Made by a program: the position numbers and the translations under genes
Source: Crotophaga sulcirostris
Lineage: Eukaryota > Chordata > Aves > Cuculiformes > Crotophagidae
Length of the DNA stretch: 64,000 nt
Assembly: GCA_013397455.1 (NCBI GenBank)
Contig: VYZB01000055.1
Location: 1,065,308-1,129,307, forward strand
Reading direction: 5' to 3'
Shown: positions 33,655 to 46,735 of the stretch, piece after piece
How positions within the stretch are numbered: position 1 is the stretch's first letter
How the letters are laid out: each line of letters starts with the position of its first letter
The notes under the pieces: generated by a model
The model's database searches: none
The model's input: only the letters and a program-made list of their open reading frames with translations
What the model was told of the DNA's origin: nothing

Positions 33655-36351
33655 GTCATTCGGGGCTGATTGCTTACCTGGTAAGTATGGAACCTGCCTG
33701 CAACAGATTTCTTTCACGCTTGCTTTCATTGCACATAGTTTTTACATGTTTGCATTGAATCTCAACCTCCAATCTGCAAGGCTTTCGGATCCCTGAACAT
33801 CTGCAAGTAGTTGTCTCAGTTTACCAGATTTGGACCTGTAAAACTAAATAGTTGCAGTCCTATAGTTGTATTTTCACTCCATTTAATCATCTTGCCTTCA
33901 TGCTGTTCTAGTGTGTAAACAGCTTATCCCTTGGGAACAAGTGATTTGTAGATACTGATTTGATTGGCATTAGCCATGCCAGAGCTCCTGTGAAAGTTTT
34001 GCATTCCTATTACATAAAAGGGTTGGAATGAGAGAAACATGAAATTATTTACGGCGACTGTTAGATATTCTTGTATCCAGAGGAACTTGCTGCTACCTGT
34101 AACTCAGTTTCTGAAGGCTTTTTGAGCTGTGGCTGCAGGTGGCCTGGCCCTGGAGCAGTTAAGTTTTGGTCTGTTTTTGACTCCAGACATTACAGCATTG
34201 TAATTGCACTGTGTGACCTCCTTGGAGCATCTCCATCTTTCTAGGTGATGATTCTGGAATTGCAGGCTTCACCTGTAAAAGAAACAGGCAAGTTAATGCT
34301 TCTAGCAAGAGACTGATTTTATTTCACAGTGTAGTAGGCGTAAGGGGAAATTTTAAGCTCTACAGATCTTCACACAATGCTTCACAAGTTCCTTTGGGTC
34401 TTGGAGTGGGGAATCCACATCCTAGATATTTCTGCAGAGTCGTGCTCCCTCTCTGACTCTCCCAGCTCCTTTAATCACTTTTCATTTCCCTTGGCAGAGT
34501 GTCAGTGTTCTAGGGTAGGAGTAATTTTTCTACAGCATCTGTATTTCTTTCCAGTCAAGACTGAAGTATCAGGGCTGAGTCATTTGCCTGTTTGGGGTAG
34601 TTGGGTACCCTCACCTCTTCCCTCAGTAGTGAAATTGTCTATGCTTCCAGGGGAAAGAGCGAGGAAGCTGCACTGAGCATAAAATGAAACACTAAAACTT
34701 TGCTGGACTTCCCTGTCCTTCAGCCATTGAGTTGGGCTTTCCCATGCTGGAAGAGATCTGACGTAGCAGATAATGTCATACTGAAGCAACAGCATGGGGA
34801 GATTGTCAAGGTACCTGTGTCACTGTTGCCATAGTGGTATTTTCTTTTTTCTGTATTATATTTCCTTTTTCCTGTTCTGTTCTTTGGTGTAATAAACACA
34901 GCTCATCTTTGAACAGAAGAGAAAATTAGAGTTTCGATAAAGTATTTAAAACAATTACAGGTTTTATTTGGCTCTATGTGCATCTTGTTTCCACTGCTTG
35001 TGGCAGAGAATAGTGTGAGAAGGACTGTTAAAATCACTTACATTGCCTTTTCTGTTGTCAGTGAGCTGGGGGCCTGCGGGGATCCTTCCTCCTGTGCCCA
35101 AGCAGGCAATATTTTTTCAGGTCTCTGTTTGGCTGAGCTCATTGATGATAGCCCTTTTCTCTGTCTTGCAGCCATGTAACCAGTATCATCTTCTTTAACT
35201 CCTTCCAGCAGTGCAGACTGCAAATCTCCAACCTATTTCTGCTGTTTTCCTGCCAGTGTGCAGTTTCAGTGGCAGGAAGGGAGCAGGTCCCTCTTTGTTT
35301 TGGGTAGGCAAACTCAAACCGCAAGACAGTTTCGCAGCGCTACGTTACATAATACTGCGCAAAGCGAAGAGTAATTAATGTGGAGGTGGAAAAGATACCC
35401 TTACTACTGAGTGCAAAGCCGGCTTGCCTTTCCCACAAAGATAGTTACCTCCTACCTCTTCATTTCCATGAGAGGCGCTCTCAGAATTCCAAAGATAAGA
35501 GAAAAAATAATTTGAAAATTGGCTGTAAACCCACAAAATGATTCTGTCGCCTCAGCCTCTTCATATTAGGAAACGGTGAGGAAATAAATAAGTGAAAATA
35601 GACCGAGTGCCCCTTCCTCAAGGCTGCAGAATTCAACATTTTTTCATCAGACCAACCACATTCTTACCTCATGCTGCACTGGAGAAAATCTGAAGCAACC
35701 TTGTGAAACTAATGGATTTTCCCAGGACAGCTAAAATCCCAGTGTCACAGTGTATGGAATTTCAGCTTGTCTGGCTGCGGTTACCGTTGAGTTACTGATA
35801 TTATTGCAGAGTCTAAAGAGATGAAGCTCTCCTGAAGATGTCCCCTGCCCAAGAAATAACAGGACTGCTCAATTTTGTCTTTTACACCCTTTCTTAAGCA
35901 GCCCTTCATAAAGATATGTTTTGCAGCAGTCTCAAGTTATGTGAGGGTATGATAACAAGAACAGCGTCTGGCTAAACCTCCTAACTGATGCTCTTCTGGC
36001 TTAGACAATGTATAATCATAGATTAAAAATACCCGGAGCTTGGCTGCATCCTAAAAATACTCTTCAGAGTTCTTAGCAGCTGTTACTAGAAATAGTTTAC
36101 TATTGGCTGGGAGGTGCAGTAGAAGCTGAAAATATAAAGACTAGGTTTCTTTTTTTCTCTTAAATATTCATTCTGACCTGAATACTCTGTGTTCAGATTA
36201 ATATCTTCCAAGCACTTGCTCTTTTTAGGCTGCTTGTAAGGACTGAAGGGACAAGTAAAAGCAGGTGGGAAATGTTGCATATAAAAAGTACCATTCGTAT
36301 ATATTAATTGATGATGAAGTCTTACCTGGAATATTTTGTAGTTCTGCTTTC
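33655..36351. other. Unique DNA, probable intron
   Basis: A consensus-quality donor (CTG|GTAAGTATGG) occurs near 33674 with no exon-like sequence before it. A minus-strand exon-like stretch at 35042-35217 is listed separately. Otherwise no gene or repeat recognised. Confidence 0.45.
35042..35217 (-). CDS. Weak candidate coding exon, minus strand
   Basis: On the minus strand this 176-bp stretch is fully open and ends at an ideal donor (GCAAT|GTAAGTGA). The peptide has disordered-region character: GVKEDDTGYMAARQRKG, SMSSAKQRPEKILPAW and EGSPQAPSSLTTEKA. The only nearby acceptor, GATTTGCAG, lacks a pyrimidine tract, and an in-frame stop lies a few codons upstream of it. It ends at codon position 2, which fits the start phase of the minus candidate at 8973-9115. 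Family not recognised. The plus strand is also open over part of this stretch, which weakens the case. Confidence 0.25.
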
Positions 36352-36507
36352 TTCATCTGGAAGTGTTCAAGACTGGGTTGGATGAGGCTGTGAGCAACCT
36401 CATCGAGCAGAAGGTGTCCCTGCCCACAACAGGGGGTTGGAACTGGATGAGCTTTAAGGTCGCTTCCAACCCAAACCATTCATTATGATTGGTTCTGTGA
36501 TCTTAAT
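36352..36507 (+). mobile_element. CR1 LINE 3' fragment
   Basis: CATCTGGAAGTGTTCAAGAC, TGGGTTGGATGAGGCTGTGA and CAACCCAAACCATTCATTAT, ending near GGTTCTGTGATCTT. Confidence 0.92.
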
Positions 36508-37975
36508 CTTGGGAGACTTCAGAAAAGGGAGACTAACCTGATCTGTGCTGGAAACATATGATGAAACACTTAACACCCCTGGGATTGTTGTCTTAGGCTC
36601 CATTCTTCATCCCCTTCCTGTGTCATAGCAGTAGATAAAATTATAAATGGTATAGAAGAGATAGATAAGGACCATCTATTTTCTTTCCTCTTAATGAAAT
36701 TATCAGTGCACTCTGTTAAATACAGATCATGGGAAACCTGTAGAGGGGAAAAAATGAGAGTGCTTGCTTAGACTTTGAAACTTATTCCAACAGGCTTTGG
36801 GTGAAATCAATCAATGAATGAAACGGAAAGCAATTGAGTCTGTGGACTAATCTATCCAAAAGCCTGGGTTTACTGCAGTAAAAAAGTATTGGTTCTGATG
36901 TTCTAGATATAAGGTGAGGGGATTATGCTTACACACTAAAATCTTAAGAGCATTGTGAGACTGAAGACAATAAGGGAAGCTGCTGTAGGTATATGTGATA
37001 CGGCATTTTTTTCCTACCCCTACCAAACAGCGTTTTGATGCTTGTACCGTGACCAGCCCTGGACGCGACGCCTGTGTTGCTAGGACTGCCCAAATCTGAG
37101 CTGCGTTTCTGTCTGAAATAAACCCCCAGAGATGCAGCTGATCAGGCCAGTACTTTTCCTGAAAATTGCCAGTCCGTGTTCTCCCTTTCAGTAGGTCTTC
37201 ACATCAACTTTTTTTGTGGAACCCTGAAGACGGACTGTGTAATGGACTGTGTCACGAGAAATGTGGTCCTCGGAGTGTGTTTATCTGCAGAAACACTTTC
37301 TGTGTCCTTTTAAAAATTCAAAGAATTGTCGTTAGAGTATTAACATCAGTACCTTTTTTGCCTGAAAAATTCTGTAATTCCTTTTCTTTTTAAAGAGGCT
37401 TTGCTTTTCATTGTATGAACTTGCTTCAAAATGCAGAAAAGCTATAAATTATGTATTTATATACTTTTTACTTTTTTTTAGAAACATTTGTTTATTCTGT
37501 GCCTGTTCCCCCAAGACCAAATTAGTTTATATATTCTGTAAATGTCGCTCTTCCAGTGTTTGCTTTCTGACACATCTTTTAATGTGTTATGCTCTTCACA
37601 GGTGTGTGTGTTCTGAATGTAAATCTGCTTTACTTGTAGATGTCCTATAATCCTCTCAGTTCCCAACCCTCTAAATTCACCAAATAAACTATGTTTTGTG
37701 GAAGGCTTGTCAGAAAATGCTTTTTGTATACAGTAAAACAAGTTGATGGCAAACATGCTAATCACCTTAAAGAACATAATGCTCAGTCAGGGGCTTTGGG
37801 GGGTTCCGAAGGAGTGGAAGCAATCACTTTGTGACCACCTCCAAATGACATTCTCCTTTTGCCTGTGGAAAAGTTGTTTCTGCTTGCAGAGCGTAGACAC
37901 GTTGTGGACGTGTGGACATGAATGTGGCGTGCTCCCATCAGGATCTAAGTGGGTCAGTGTGCTGTGCCAGTGCAT
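36508..37975. other. Unique AT-rich DNA, probable intron
   Basis: No gene recognised. Frames at 37166-37393 and 37411-37650 (+) are cysteine/phenylalanine-rich, as expected for translated AT-rich non-coding DNA. Confidence 0.5.
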
Positions 37976-38157
37976 CACCACCCTCGCAGGGAAAAAAAAC
38001 CCCAACTCTCTCAGCCTGTCCTCGTATGGGAGGTGCTCCAGCCCTTGCATCGTCTTTGTAGCCTCCTCTGGACTCACTCCAACAGCTCCAGGTCCTTCTT
38101 GTGCTGAGGACTCCAGATCTGGGCACAGGGCTCCAGGTGAGGTCTCATGAGAGAAGA
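37976..38157 (-). mobile_element. CR1 LINE internal fragment (ORF2 C-terminal region)
   Basis: On the minus strand it encodes the CR1 ORF2 remnant [20 protein letters not shown] then RLRELG before losing homology. Both the 5' part and the whole 3' UTR with tail are missing, so this is a doubly truncated piece. Confidence 0.92.
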
Positions 38158-41100
38158 GGGAAAATCACCTTCCTCAACCTGCAGTCCGCACTGCTTTTTG
38201 AAAGTTCAAAAGCCCAGGAGTTGTAAATTTTTTTTGTTTAATAATGGTATTTTTGTTTTGGAAGCTATACTGTGTTAATGCAGTATAAGAAACCAAACAG
38301 AAAGAGCGGACGCCGATGTTTTAATGTACAATTAAGTTACAAAAAAGTAACAGGAGAAACTAAGATGAAAACTTACAATTCGTATCGGAGAATTAGTGCA
38401 TAAATAGGTGAATACATGGGGTCAACTAAGGAACTGAAAACCAGAAAGACTTAGAAATATTCCCCCGCCTCTTGGCTGTCTGGTTAAATTAGGCAGATAT
38501 TGCTTATGTGGCTTTGTGTCTGTAGTGCCTAATGTTATTTTATCTTGTCTAGAAAATTCACCTGATGAGTGAAGATGTGCAGGTTTAATGCCAGATTTAT
38601 AAGACTTTTCTCTCTGCTGTTAGAATTCTCTTGCTGTTGCCCCACGGAGTTCCCAGAATGCCTGTAACAGGGAGGAGGATGAGACAGTTGTCAGCATCAC
38701 TCCTCTTCATTTCTGAACAACTGACTTGTGATTGTTGATGACTCTGACTTCTCTCTCTCATTTTAAAAATTTAAGTAATTGCATTCTTTTAATTAAAAGA
38801 AATGCAACTTGCTTTCATCTATTGCTAGTGAAGCTTAGACCTCCTATTAAGTGTCTTAACGCTAATATGTATATGGTGTATATTGGTATAGCATGGGCTT
38901 GAGAAAATATGTATAAGCTTGTGTGGATTCCTCCAAAGATTTAATATCTAAATTCTGCAAAATATCCTAAATATTGAAAGATGCTTTGAACAAATTTGGG
39001 TGCTGTAGTTGTTGGATACTGCAGTGAGAAGAGAACGACACTTCGGAAATTAAAAAGCTGGAGTGCTAAATAATTTAAGTGAATACTTTCAGATTACATT
39101 TCCGTCTGTATGTGCGTTTTGTGCCTTGAATTTTGATTTAACTGAAACCGAACAGTGAGAGTGGGTCTTTTCTGTCCCTTAGAAAGACTTTAAAAAAATA
39201 TTAGCCAAGTGTTCTTCAGAATACCTAGAAATTTGGGTACTGTAGTTTCTAGGTGCCTATTTCAGATAGTTAGAATTTGATTTTTGAGAGGTGACACCCA
39301 GACTGTCTTAATCATGCAAAACAAGAGATGCAATAGTTTGCCTGGAAATTCTATTTTCCAGTTCTACTGGCATCCCTGTCTTGCTCCTTTGTCACACTGC
39401 ATTGCCTATTTTAAGCAGTATCAGGGACCGGGCTCAGAAGCAGGAATATGATAGTATATTTGGCAAGTTTTCCAGGTGGGCTTCTCATCCAGTTCTGTAG
39501 AAACATTCAATTACAGAAAGAAAATCATTTAAACCAACTGCTTTCAAGAAGCATGGACTGGGTATCTGACTCTGCCAGCCTTTTTTTTCTAAATAAATAA
39601 TTCCTGCTCAGCTGAAGCTGTCTCTCAGAAATATCCTAGGATGAATCAATACCCATGAGCAGGGTTACTTATCAGCTGTACATGAATAATTGCTCAATAC
39701 TGATCATATGTGATGTTGCTTCTTCTTTCACATTTTTTCCTTATGCAGATATACCTGGCAGTCTTCCTTTTCACCCACGTGATAAGTACAAATGAGGTTG
39801 AACTTGAAGCTGATAATAGCAGCAGTGCCTAGAAGAGCTTTTAGAATTTGAGATTCCCTGGCAAATGACTGATACAATCGAGTGGGAGAAGAAAAACCTT
39901 GCCTTTTTCTCTTGAGGCTTCATCATGACAAATAGCATTTTAGTTTCCTCAGGCTTGCTTCTTTCCTTCCTTGTTTAGTCTTTTCAAGAGGAGAAAGTTA
40001 CTTGAAGTACCGAAGTACCACAGCCAGTCAGTCTGGAAACAGCCCTTCTAACAAGTGTTTGTTTGCCCATTGACAGGGCTAGAAGTACACTAGAATAATA
40101 AACTGACGTGATAGGGGAAGGAAGACATAAAATTCACTCCACTACACAAAATACATCACTTTGGGCTTTTTTTTTTTTAGCTCTCACCAGGAAATTGCAG
40201 TGATTAAGGAATACAACAGATGCTTGACCTCTCAGTGATACTGACGTTGGGTATTTGTCAATTATAGTTTAAAAATTTTTAAGATGGTTGTCTTCTGTTC
40301 TCTGTGGGTCTTTTTTTCTCTTGGCTCTCATCATGAGATTGCTTCTAGGGCAGTTTTTATAATGGAAGGCAGTGTTAGTCTTGACTCATCCTCAAATTCA
40401 CTTGGACAAAAGCAAAAGGGGAGTCTGTGTGTCTGCTGGGTGCAGTCTTCTCCTCTGTCAAGGCTGAGATGGCATTATGGCATGTCAGTGAGCTCCTTGG
40501 GAAGGTGCTGTTTGATACCTTGTGAAATCAAGATTCTGACTGCACTGAAGTTCCTGAAACCATTTCAGCAACCCCAGATCAGTAGTTATTGTTTGTTTTC
40601 AAAGTCCACGTATAACTGCTTGCTGTTTTTGAGATGTATTATTGAGTAGTTTACTTTCTGGATATGATAGGTATAGATTGTGGTACTTGATTGTGGTACC
40701 TTCCACTCCTCCTGTCAGTGTTGCATGAAATGGTTGTTATTCCATGTAAGAAACAGCTTCTAGTCTTGAGCATTACCATTTGTTTATACAGTTACTGCGT
40801 ACGCCTGTTCAGTTCCTGTTGATTTGTTGCAGTTTTGCTGGTAGAAGTCATCCCAGACAAGACTTGAACTATTCCTTGAACTTGTCTTCATTAGACTATG
40901 GATTTGAACACATGCAGGTTGAACACTCAGCAAAGTGATGGATCACCTTTGTTCTTACCTCTTTTCATCTCTGCTTTTCCTCCCTCATTTATCTTCAGGG
41001 TGTTTTTTTTTGTCTTGAAGGGGATATGAGTACCTGCATGTGTCTGGAGTCAGCATTTGACCTCTTCTCATTCTGTGGCAAAATGCAGATGGACAGTAAA

Positions 41101-43269
41101 ACAAAAAGAACAAGTTGTTCATGGTTAAATGTAATTCTTGCAGTCATACCATGATGTTCATAGGCTTCAGACAATCTGCTGTGCTCTCAGGGTGTGGATT
41201 TACACTAAACCAGTATTTTCCTGCCACTACAACTCTTATCTGGCAGGTTCTCTGGGCCTGAAACCCCTCCTGCTCACCACGTTGGGACTTGTGTGTGTCA
41301 GGACTTTGTATCAGCCTACTTCATATTTCTCTAAATGTTGTAAAGTTCTTCCAGTTCTTTTGGACAAACGGTGCTACGTGTGTAATTCTGAGGACAGTGT
41401 GGATGGCTGCCATAGCTTCTGTAATGCAGCATAAAGTTTGGTCTGTTCCTCCTTCGTCTCCTGCGTGAGGGTTACATAAGAACTTTCAGGAAACCTGCAA
41501 TTAAAGAAGACAAAGCACTTTTAAGGATTTATAGGTTTTTTTCAGCCTTAGTGTTAGCCCTAAGGCAAATAAAAACAGCCATTGTTTTCCAGTGCACATT
41601 GATTTTAACACACGAGAGACTGAAATGATGTGCCCAAGATTCCTCAAAAAATCTGTCAGAGGTAGGGTTTCAGCATCAACATCTTCAGTGCCATTGCAGG
41701 CTTTTTGTTACCACCTTCTTCTTGCACTTGGATGCTTCATTCTTGCTGCCTTTCTGCTCAGAGCTGTGTACTGGTAATATTGGCACTTTTACAACAATGC
41801 ATAGTGAAGCAATGCTGGAGACAAAGAATCACAATCACCCCCTTAGGCTTAAGTACACAGACTCAGGTGTTTATACATATTGCAAACCCATCGTAATTTA
41901 AACAGGTGGCAGTGGAAGGACAAATTCTCCTGGCTTTATGCTATTTCAAGTTTCACTGACAGTACAGCTCAGTCTGTGGAGTCCCAAAGGTTTACACTCA
42001 TCTGAATTTCAAAGTAGCTGGTGAGGTTTTCAGTTAACACACTACTGCTCGGCTGGTTTTCTTTAGGAACTGGGTGTCACACCAACCTGATCAGTGGAAC
42101 ACTGCTCAGCTTCTCCAGTGCTCACTGCTTCACAGGTGCACACAGGGTAAATACAGATTCTTGACATATATAAGAAAGCTACTCTTCCAATTAGGCAAAA
42201 AGGTTGTCTGAGTAATTCTGTTCTTTTTAGTAACGCTGGAAGCAAGTTATTTAAAAATCATGATTCTAGAGAAGATGTGATATTTGAGAAAGTGGGAGAT
42301 ACTGCTTACAGCTTGTTGTGGAAAATATTAGGAAGGTGCTTGGCAAGCAGCGTGAGTTTCTTCTCGGCTTGTTTTGCCTCCCATCTGCCTGCTTGACTTT
42401 GTTCCACTCCGCAAATGTAACTTCCTTGCATTGTCAACTGGTGAAAGGGTGTTGTTTGAGGAAATGGTTCATAAAAACTTCATTAAAGGTTTCGGGGGAA
42501 ATGGCAAGAACAGTAAATCTGTCAAAACAGGTTATTCCTGTCCCCAAATGAGGCAGCTGCCAACCTTGGTTATAAGGAAAAGTCTCGGTGCTCGGCAACG
42601 GCTACCTAGTGCTTGAGCCTGTTTCCAGGTCTGAAGGCTCTGGTAAAACAGAGGCTGGCTTGGTTCCTTCGCTTTGAGCTCCTTCTGTATTCTCTGTACA
42701 TAGTGTGCAGTTGAGGAGAAGCTGAGGGCTGTCAAGTGCAGCTCAGATGGCAGTTGGCATCATCCGCAGCGTTCAGCTGTGACTGCCTTTGGAGCAGCAC
42801 CTGGCAGATGTGTCATTTGCCTTTGCTGCTGCTTCTGAGGTGAAGGCGTGGGACCGTGCCACTTCTGACACCTCACATCCATTGACTCTCACCCACCTCC
42901 AGCCATGACCTGACTTTTCCAGGGGACAAGGGTAGGAGAAAGGCTTGGATTGCTCTTCTGGAGTCCACAAGGCTTCTGCTGCTAAACGTTCCTAGGAAAC
43001 GCTAAACAATTGCCACTTCTCTCTGCTTTAACTGGAGGTGGTACCTGAGTTCGCTGTCCCACAGGTACCAGTATAGTCACCAGTACAAAAACAGCTCTGG
43101 TAATGGGATTTAGGAGATAGTGAAGTTGGATGACTGAAGGATTTCAGATATGTCAGATTCATCAGTTGTTTGCTGCTCCTGTTGTTGCCCTGAGATCTTC
43201 TTGGGGAGTTATAATGGCCCAGAAACTTCTGTAGATGTCAGAGACCTAGAGAATTAGCCAAAATATATA
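38158..43269. other. Unique DNA, 5.1 kb without recognisable repeats
   Basis: No CR1 and no convincing exon. One strong acceptor-like site ends at 39748 (TTTCACATTTTTTCCTTATG, CAG), but the following frame has no good donor. Frames at 40284-40649 and 42318-42616 are unsupported. Possible deep intron. Confidence 0.45.
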
Positions 43270-43378
43270 TCATAAAATCATAGAATGCTCTGAGTTGGAA
43301 GGGACCCACAAGGACAGTCAAGTCCAACTCCTGCCCCTGTATAGGACAATCCCCAAATTCACCCCATGAATAAAACAT
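43270..43378 (-). mobile_element. CR1 LINE 3' fragment, distinct subfamily
   Basis: ATCATAAAATCATAGAATGC, TTGGAAGGGACCCACAAGGA and CAAGTCCAACTCCTGCCCCT. The GACCCACAAGG variant differs from the other copies here, indicating a separate CR1 subfamily. Confidence 0.88.
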
Positions 43379-46186
43379 AGGACTGGAAGTATTCTGTCCA
43401 GGCAACCCAGTAAAAATGTCTCACTTTCAGGTATTACCAGGATATTTTCCCTTTATCCAGAACACTGAGTTTTACTGCTGTGGTTATTTTGGTGTTAGAA
43501 GCAAGAATCTGACAGCCTTGTGTGAGAGCACATTGTGTTACAGGGGGCTTACAGTCTGATGATCAGGAAGGTAATGCCAGAATGTTTGTTTCTTTTCATT
43601 TGTTCTCCAGCCTGAGAGTTTGACGCAGTCTGATGGAGAGACATAGGAACAATGTAATCCAAATTAAACAAAGAAGTGAATTCAGAGTTGAAGCGGCTCT
43701 GATTGATCTTAATTTCTGCCTGTAATGAGCTAACTGAAATTGGTTAAGGTCACTCTTCCTTATGAATGAGTGTCCACAAAAGTAGTTTCTGTAATCCATT
43801 TCAAAAGTTAATTTGAATTAATTTTCTGAAACATCTGCAGGCAGAAAGCCCATTAGAGTCTGTGTACAAAGGCTGTGCTCAAAAATAACCTACCTGGCCA
43901 CAACTGCTCAGTGCCACAGCAGTTAATTGTTTGCAATATCCCAGGGGTTGCAGGCAGCTTAGAATTACATGTCCCCAGTGTCCAAGTCCCTCCTCTGTGT
44001 GAAACCATTGTCTTGAGCTTGCATCAGGGACTAAGGACTCCATCCAAATCTGATCAGTTTTTCCTCCCCTCTACTCGCACTGCAGTAATTTGCTTTACCT
44101 TGCCTCTCGTGCAATGCCACCTTCACCCACAGCTGAGAGAGCAAGCCTTTAGACACCTTTTCCAACACAAAAGCCAGAATTATTCTGTGCTTCAGCTGCT
44201 GGGTGAGACTAATAGCAGGTTCCCCAAGGAATGAATGCACCACCTGGCCGATGGGCTCCAGTTGTCTGGCTCAGTGCCTTGAGGGCTTCCTGCACTGCCA
44301 GATCCTGCCAGTTAGTCCCAGCATGTAATTTTTTGTTGTTGCTGCTGTTCTTGTTAGTGACTCAGCCAAGATTGTTTTGAAAAAGCTGTATCTCCCTTTT
44401 AAATTCCGGAAGATTGTGAAAAAGAGGGAAAGGATGGGAGCATGGGAACTGCTCTGAGCTGTTTGTAATATTCCCTCTCTAAATTACAGCTGGAATATCA
44501 CTCTTGTGCTCTGCCTATGCCACTCTGCCACATGGAAAAACTGTTTGGGAATATTCTGACAGGCTCCTTTCTCTGTTGCTCCGAGTGGGCTGTTTGTTTG
44601 AACAACTCTTCAGCGTCAGGGCCCTGTCAGGTGCTATTATTAAAGGGTTGTGCTGGTCACAGGCACTAATTCAGCGGCCCAGGAGATCCATTTCATCCTC
44701 AGAGCTGCCTAGAAAAGGTCTCTGCTTTTACACGGTAGTTCCAAGGGATATGCAGAGGTTTTTTTTTTATCTTCTGTCTTCTCAGATGCTAAGTGCATTG
44801 GCTTCCCAAGAGCTGCAGTCCCTTGCTATTGACTGACTGTTTCAGGAACAGTACTGCTGGGGAGGATGATGGTGATGAGATACGCAGCAGCGAGGTGGGG
44901 CATAGGCACTACCAAGTCATCAACTACCCCAATACTTTAAAGCCTTGCTTGTGAAGCCATATCTACACCGGGCTAAAGGCTGAGCCCATGCTAGGACTTA
45001 CTTGTGGAAATGGTGCAGGAGCTGCTGTGGGTGTAGGCTGCTGGCTAATGCAGCTGGTTTTGTCCCTGCAGTGCCCCAGCCTGGGTCACGCCTCGCTGCG
45101 TTCCGACCTTCTCCCACGGCGGGGCTTGCGTAGGTGCTTCTCCTGCCGCTCTGAGGATGGCTGAATCCTCCCTCACGTGTTTCTAAGGAGGAGATGTTTG
45201 TCCTCAGTTCTGGAATAAATGCTGTATTCTCAGAACGCAGCGCTGTTTTTCCTGCTCTTCTGGTGGGGCAACCAAGGACATGAGCTGGAGGTCACTTGGA
45301 CTGGCAACAGTGCAAGCTTGTTTGTCCAGCCGTGGTTTGTGAGTCTGAGCATTTGTTTGCAGAGACCTTACTGCTCCAGTTTGTAATGGGGCTTACACAA
45401 GGAAAGAAGTGGGAATTCATTTAAGGAAAGATTTGGAGCCGTATTTTGTAGTTTTTTTCCTTCAATATATATTTTTTTTTCTCCTGACCTGCAGCCAAGA
45501 GCTGTCACCCCAGGCAGGTCTGGAACAGGCATTTCTGCTGCTTTTAAATAAGCATCTGAATTATTTAGTACCAGCACAGGACAGCGAATGACCTCTCCAA
45601 GGCACTGGAATGATTCAGAAAGTTTCCAAGGTGTTTCCAACTCACATCCCATCAGACTGCCACGTGATAGTTTTATTCATAGCCTGAATTTAAATTTATG
45701 AGAAGGTATCTTTAGATTTCGGTGTGTGCGTTTGTATCGGAAAGGAGCACGTATTCTGGTGTAGCAGAGTTGAGTAGGAAGTCTTCCAGTGATGCAGGTT
45801 TTTTCATCTGGTTTAACTGCATTAGAAGCTATAAGTTTTTTATTTTTAAAAAGACTTCAGGGGAACAGAAACACTCAGGCTTTTTTTCTGGTTTTAGTGT
45901 GATTTTACCCCAAAGTGACAGCATTTGCATAGAGGAGCAGTGGTTTTAATTGCTGATAATGTGAGTAAAATGCATATCAGAACATAGACACTGCTGACTA
46001 TTCCCAGGATTAGATTTTTTTTCTTATGTGATGACAGTTGAAGAACAAAAAGAATGATTTTCTGTTATGATGCAGCTAGTTCGTTTAGTTTGGAAGCTGC
46101 CTGTACTCTCAAATTTGCTAATTCTGACTTTTTGGAAAATTGAACTCTCATTCTAGAGCTCCAAGAATTACTGCTTTGCAAATGAG
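43379..46186. other. Unique DNA, probable intron, with a small CpG cluster
   Basis: No repeat recognised. A local CpG cluster lies at about 45085-45155. The stretch 44350-44720 has balanced, low-repeat composition that could be a conserved non-coding element, which cannot be judged without alignment. Confidence 0.4.
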
Positions 46187-46735
46187 GTGATGGCCAGCAG
46201 GTTGAGGAAGGTGATTCTGCCCTCTACTCTGTTCTCAAGAGGCCTCACCTGGAGTCCTGTGTTCAGTTCTGGAGTCCTTAGCGCAGGAAGGACCTGGAGC
46301 TGTTGGAGTGAGTCCAGAGGAGGCCACGGAGATGATCCACCTCCCATATCAGGACAGTCTAAGAGAGTTGGGGTTGTTCAGCCTGGAGAAGAGAAGGCTC
46401 CAGGGAGACCTTAGAGCAGCCTTTTAGTATTGAAAGGGGCTCCAGGAAGGCTGGGGAGGGGCTCTTGATCAAAGAGTGCAGGGGCAGGATGAGGGGAATG
46501 GTTTTAAGCTGAAAGAGGGGACATTAAGATGAGATCTTAGGAAGAAATGTTTTCCTGTGAGGGTGGTGAAACATGAACATTGTGGCTGCCCCATCCCTGG
46601 AGGTGTTCAAGGCCAGGTTGGATGGGGCTTGGAGCCCCCTGATCCAGTAGGAGATGTCCCTGCCCGTGGCAGAGGGGTTGGAACTACATGGGCTTTAAGG
46701 TGACTCCCAACCCAAAGCATTCCATGAGTCTGATA
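46187..46735 (+). mobile_element. CR1 LINE, 5'-truncated
   Basis: Starts in the ORF2 C-terminal region (TGGCCAGCAGGTTGAGGAAG), continues through GGGTTGTTCAGCCTGGAGAA and CATCCCTGGAGGTGTTCAAG, and ends at AACCCAAAGCATTCCATGAG with a decayed tail. Reading frame broken. Confidence 0.94.

Noticed and set aside
39749..39790. Very strong acceptor at 39748 followed by short open sequence
   Set aside because: No good donor follows within the open part; the only phase-compatible exon would be a 30-bp microexon with a weak GTGATA donor.
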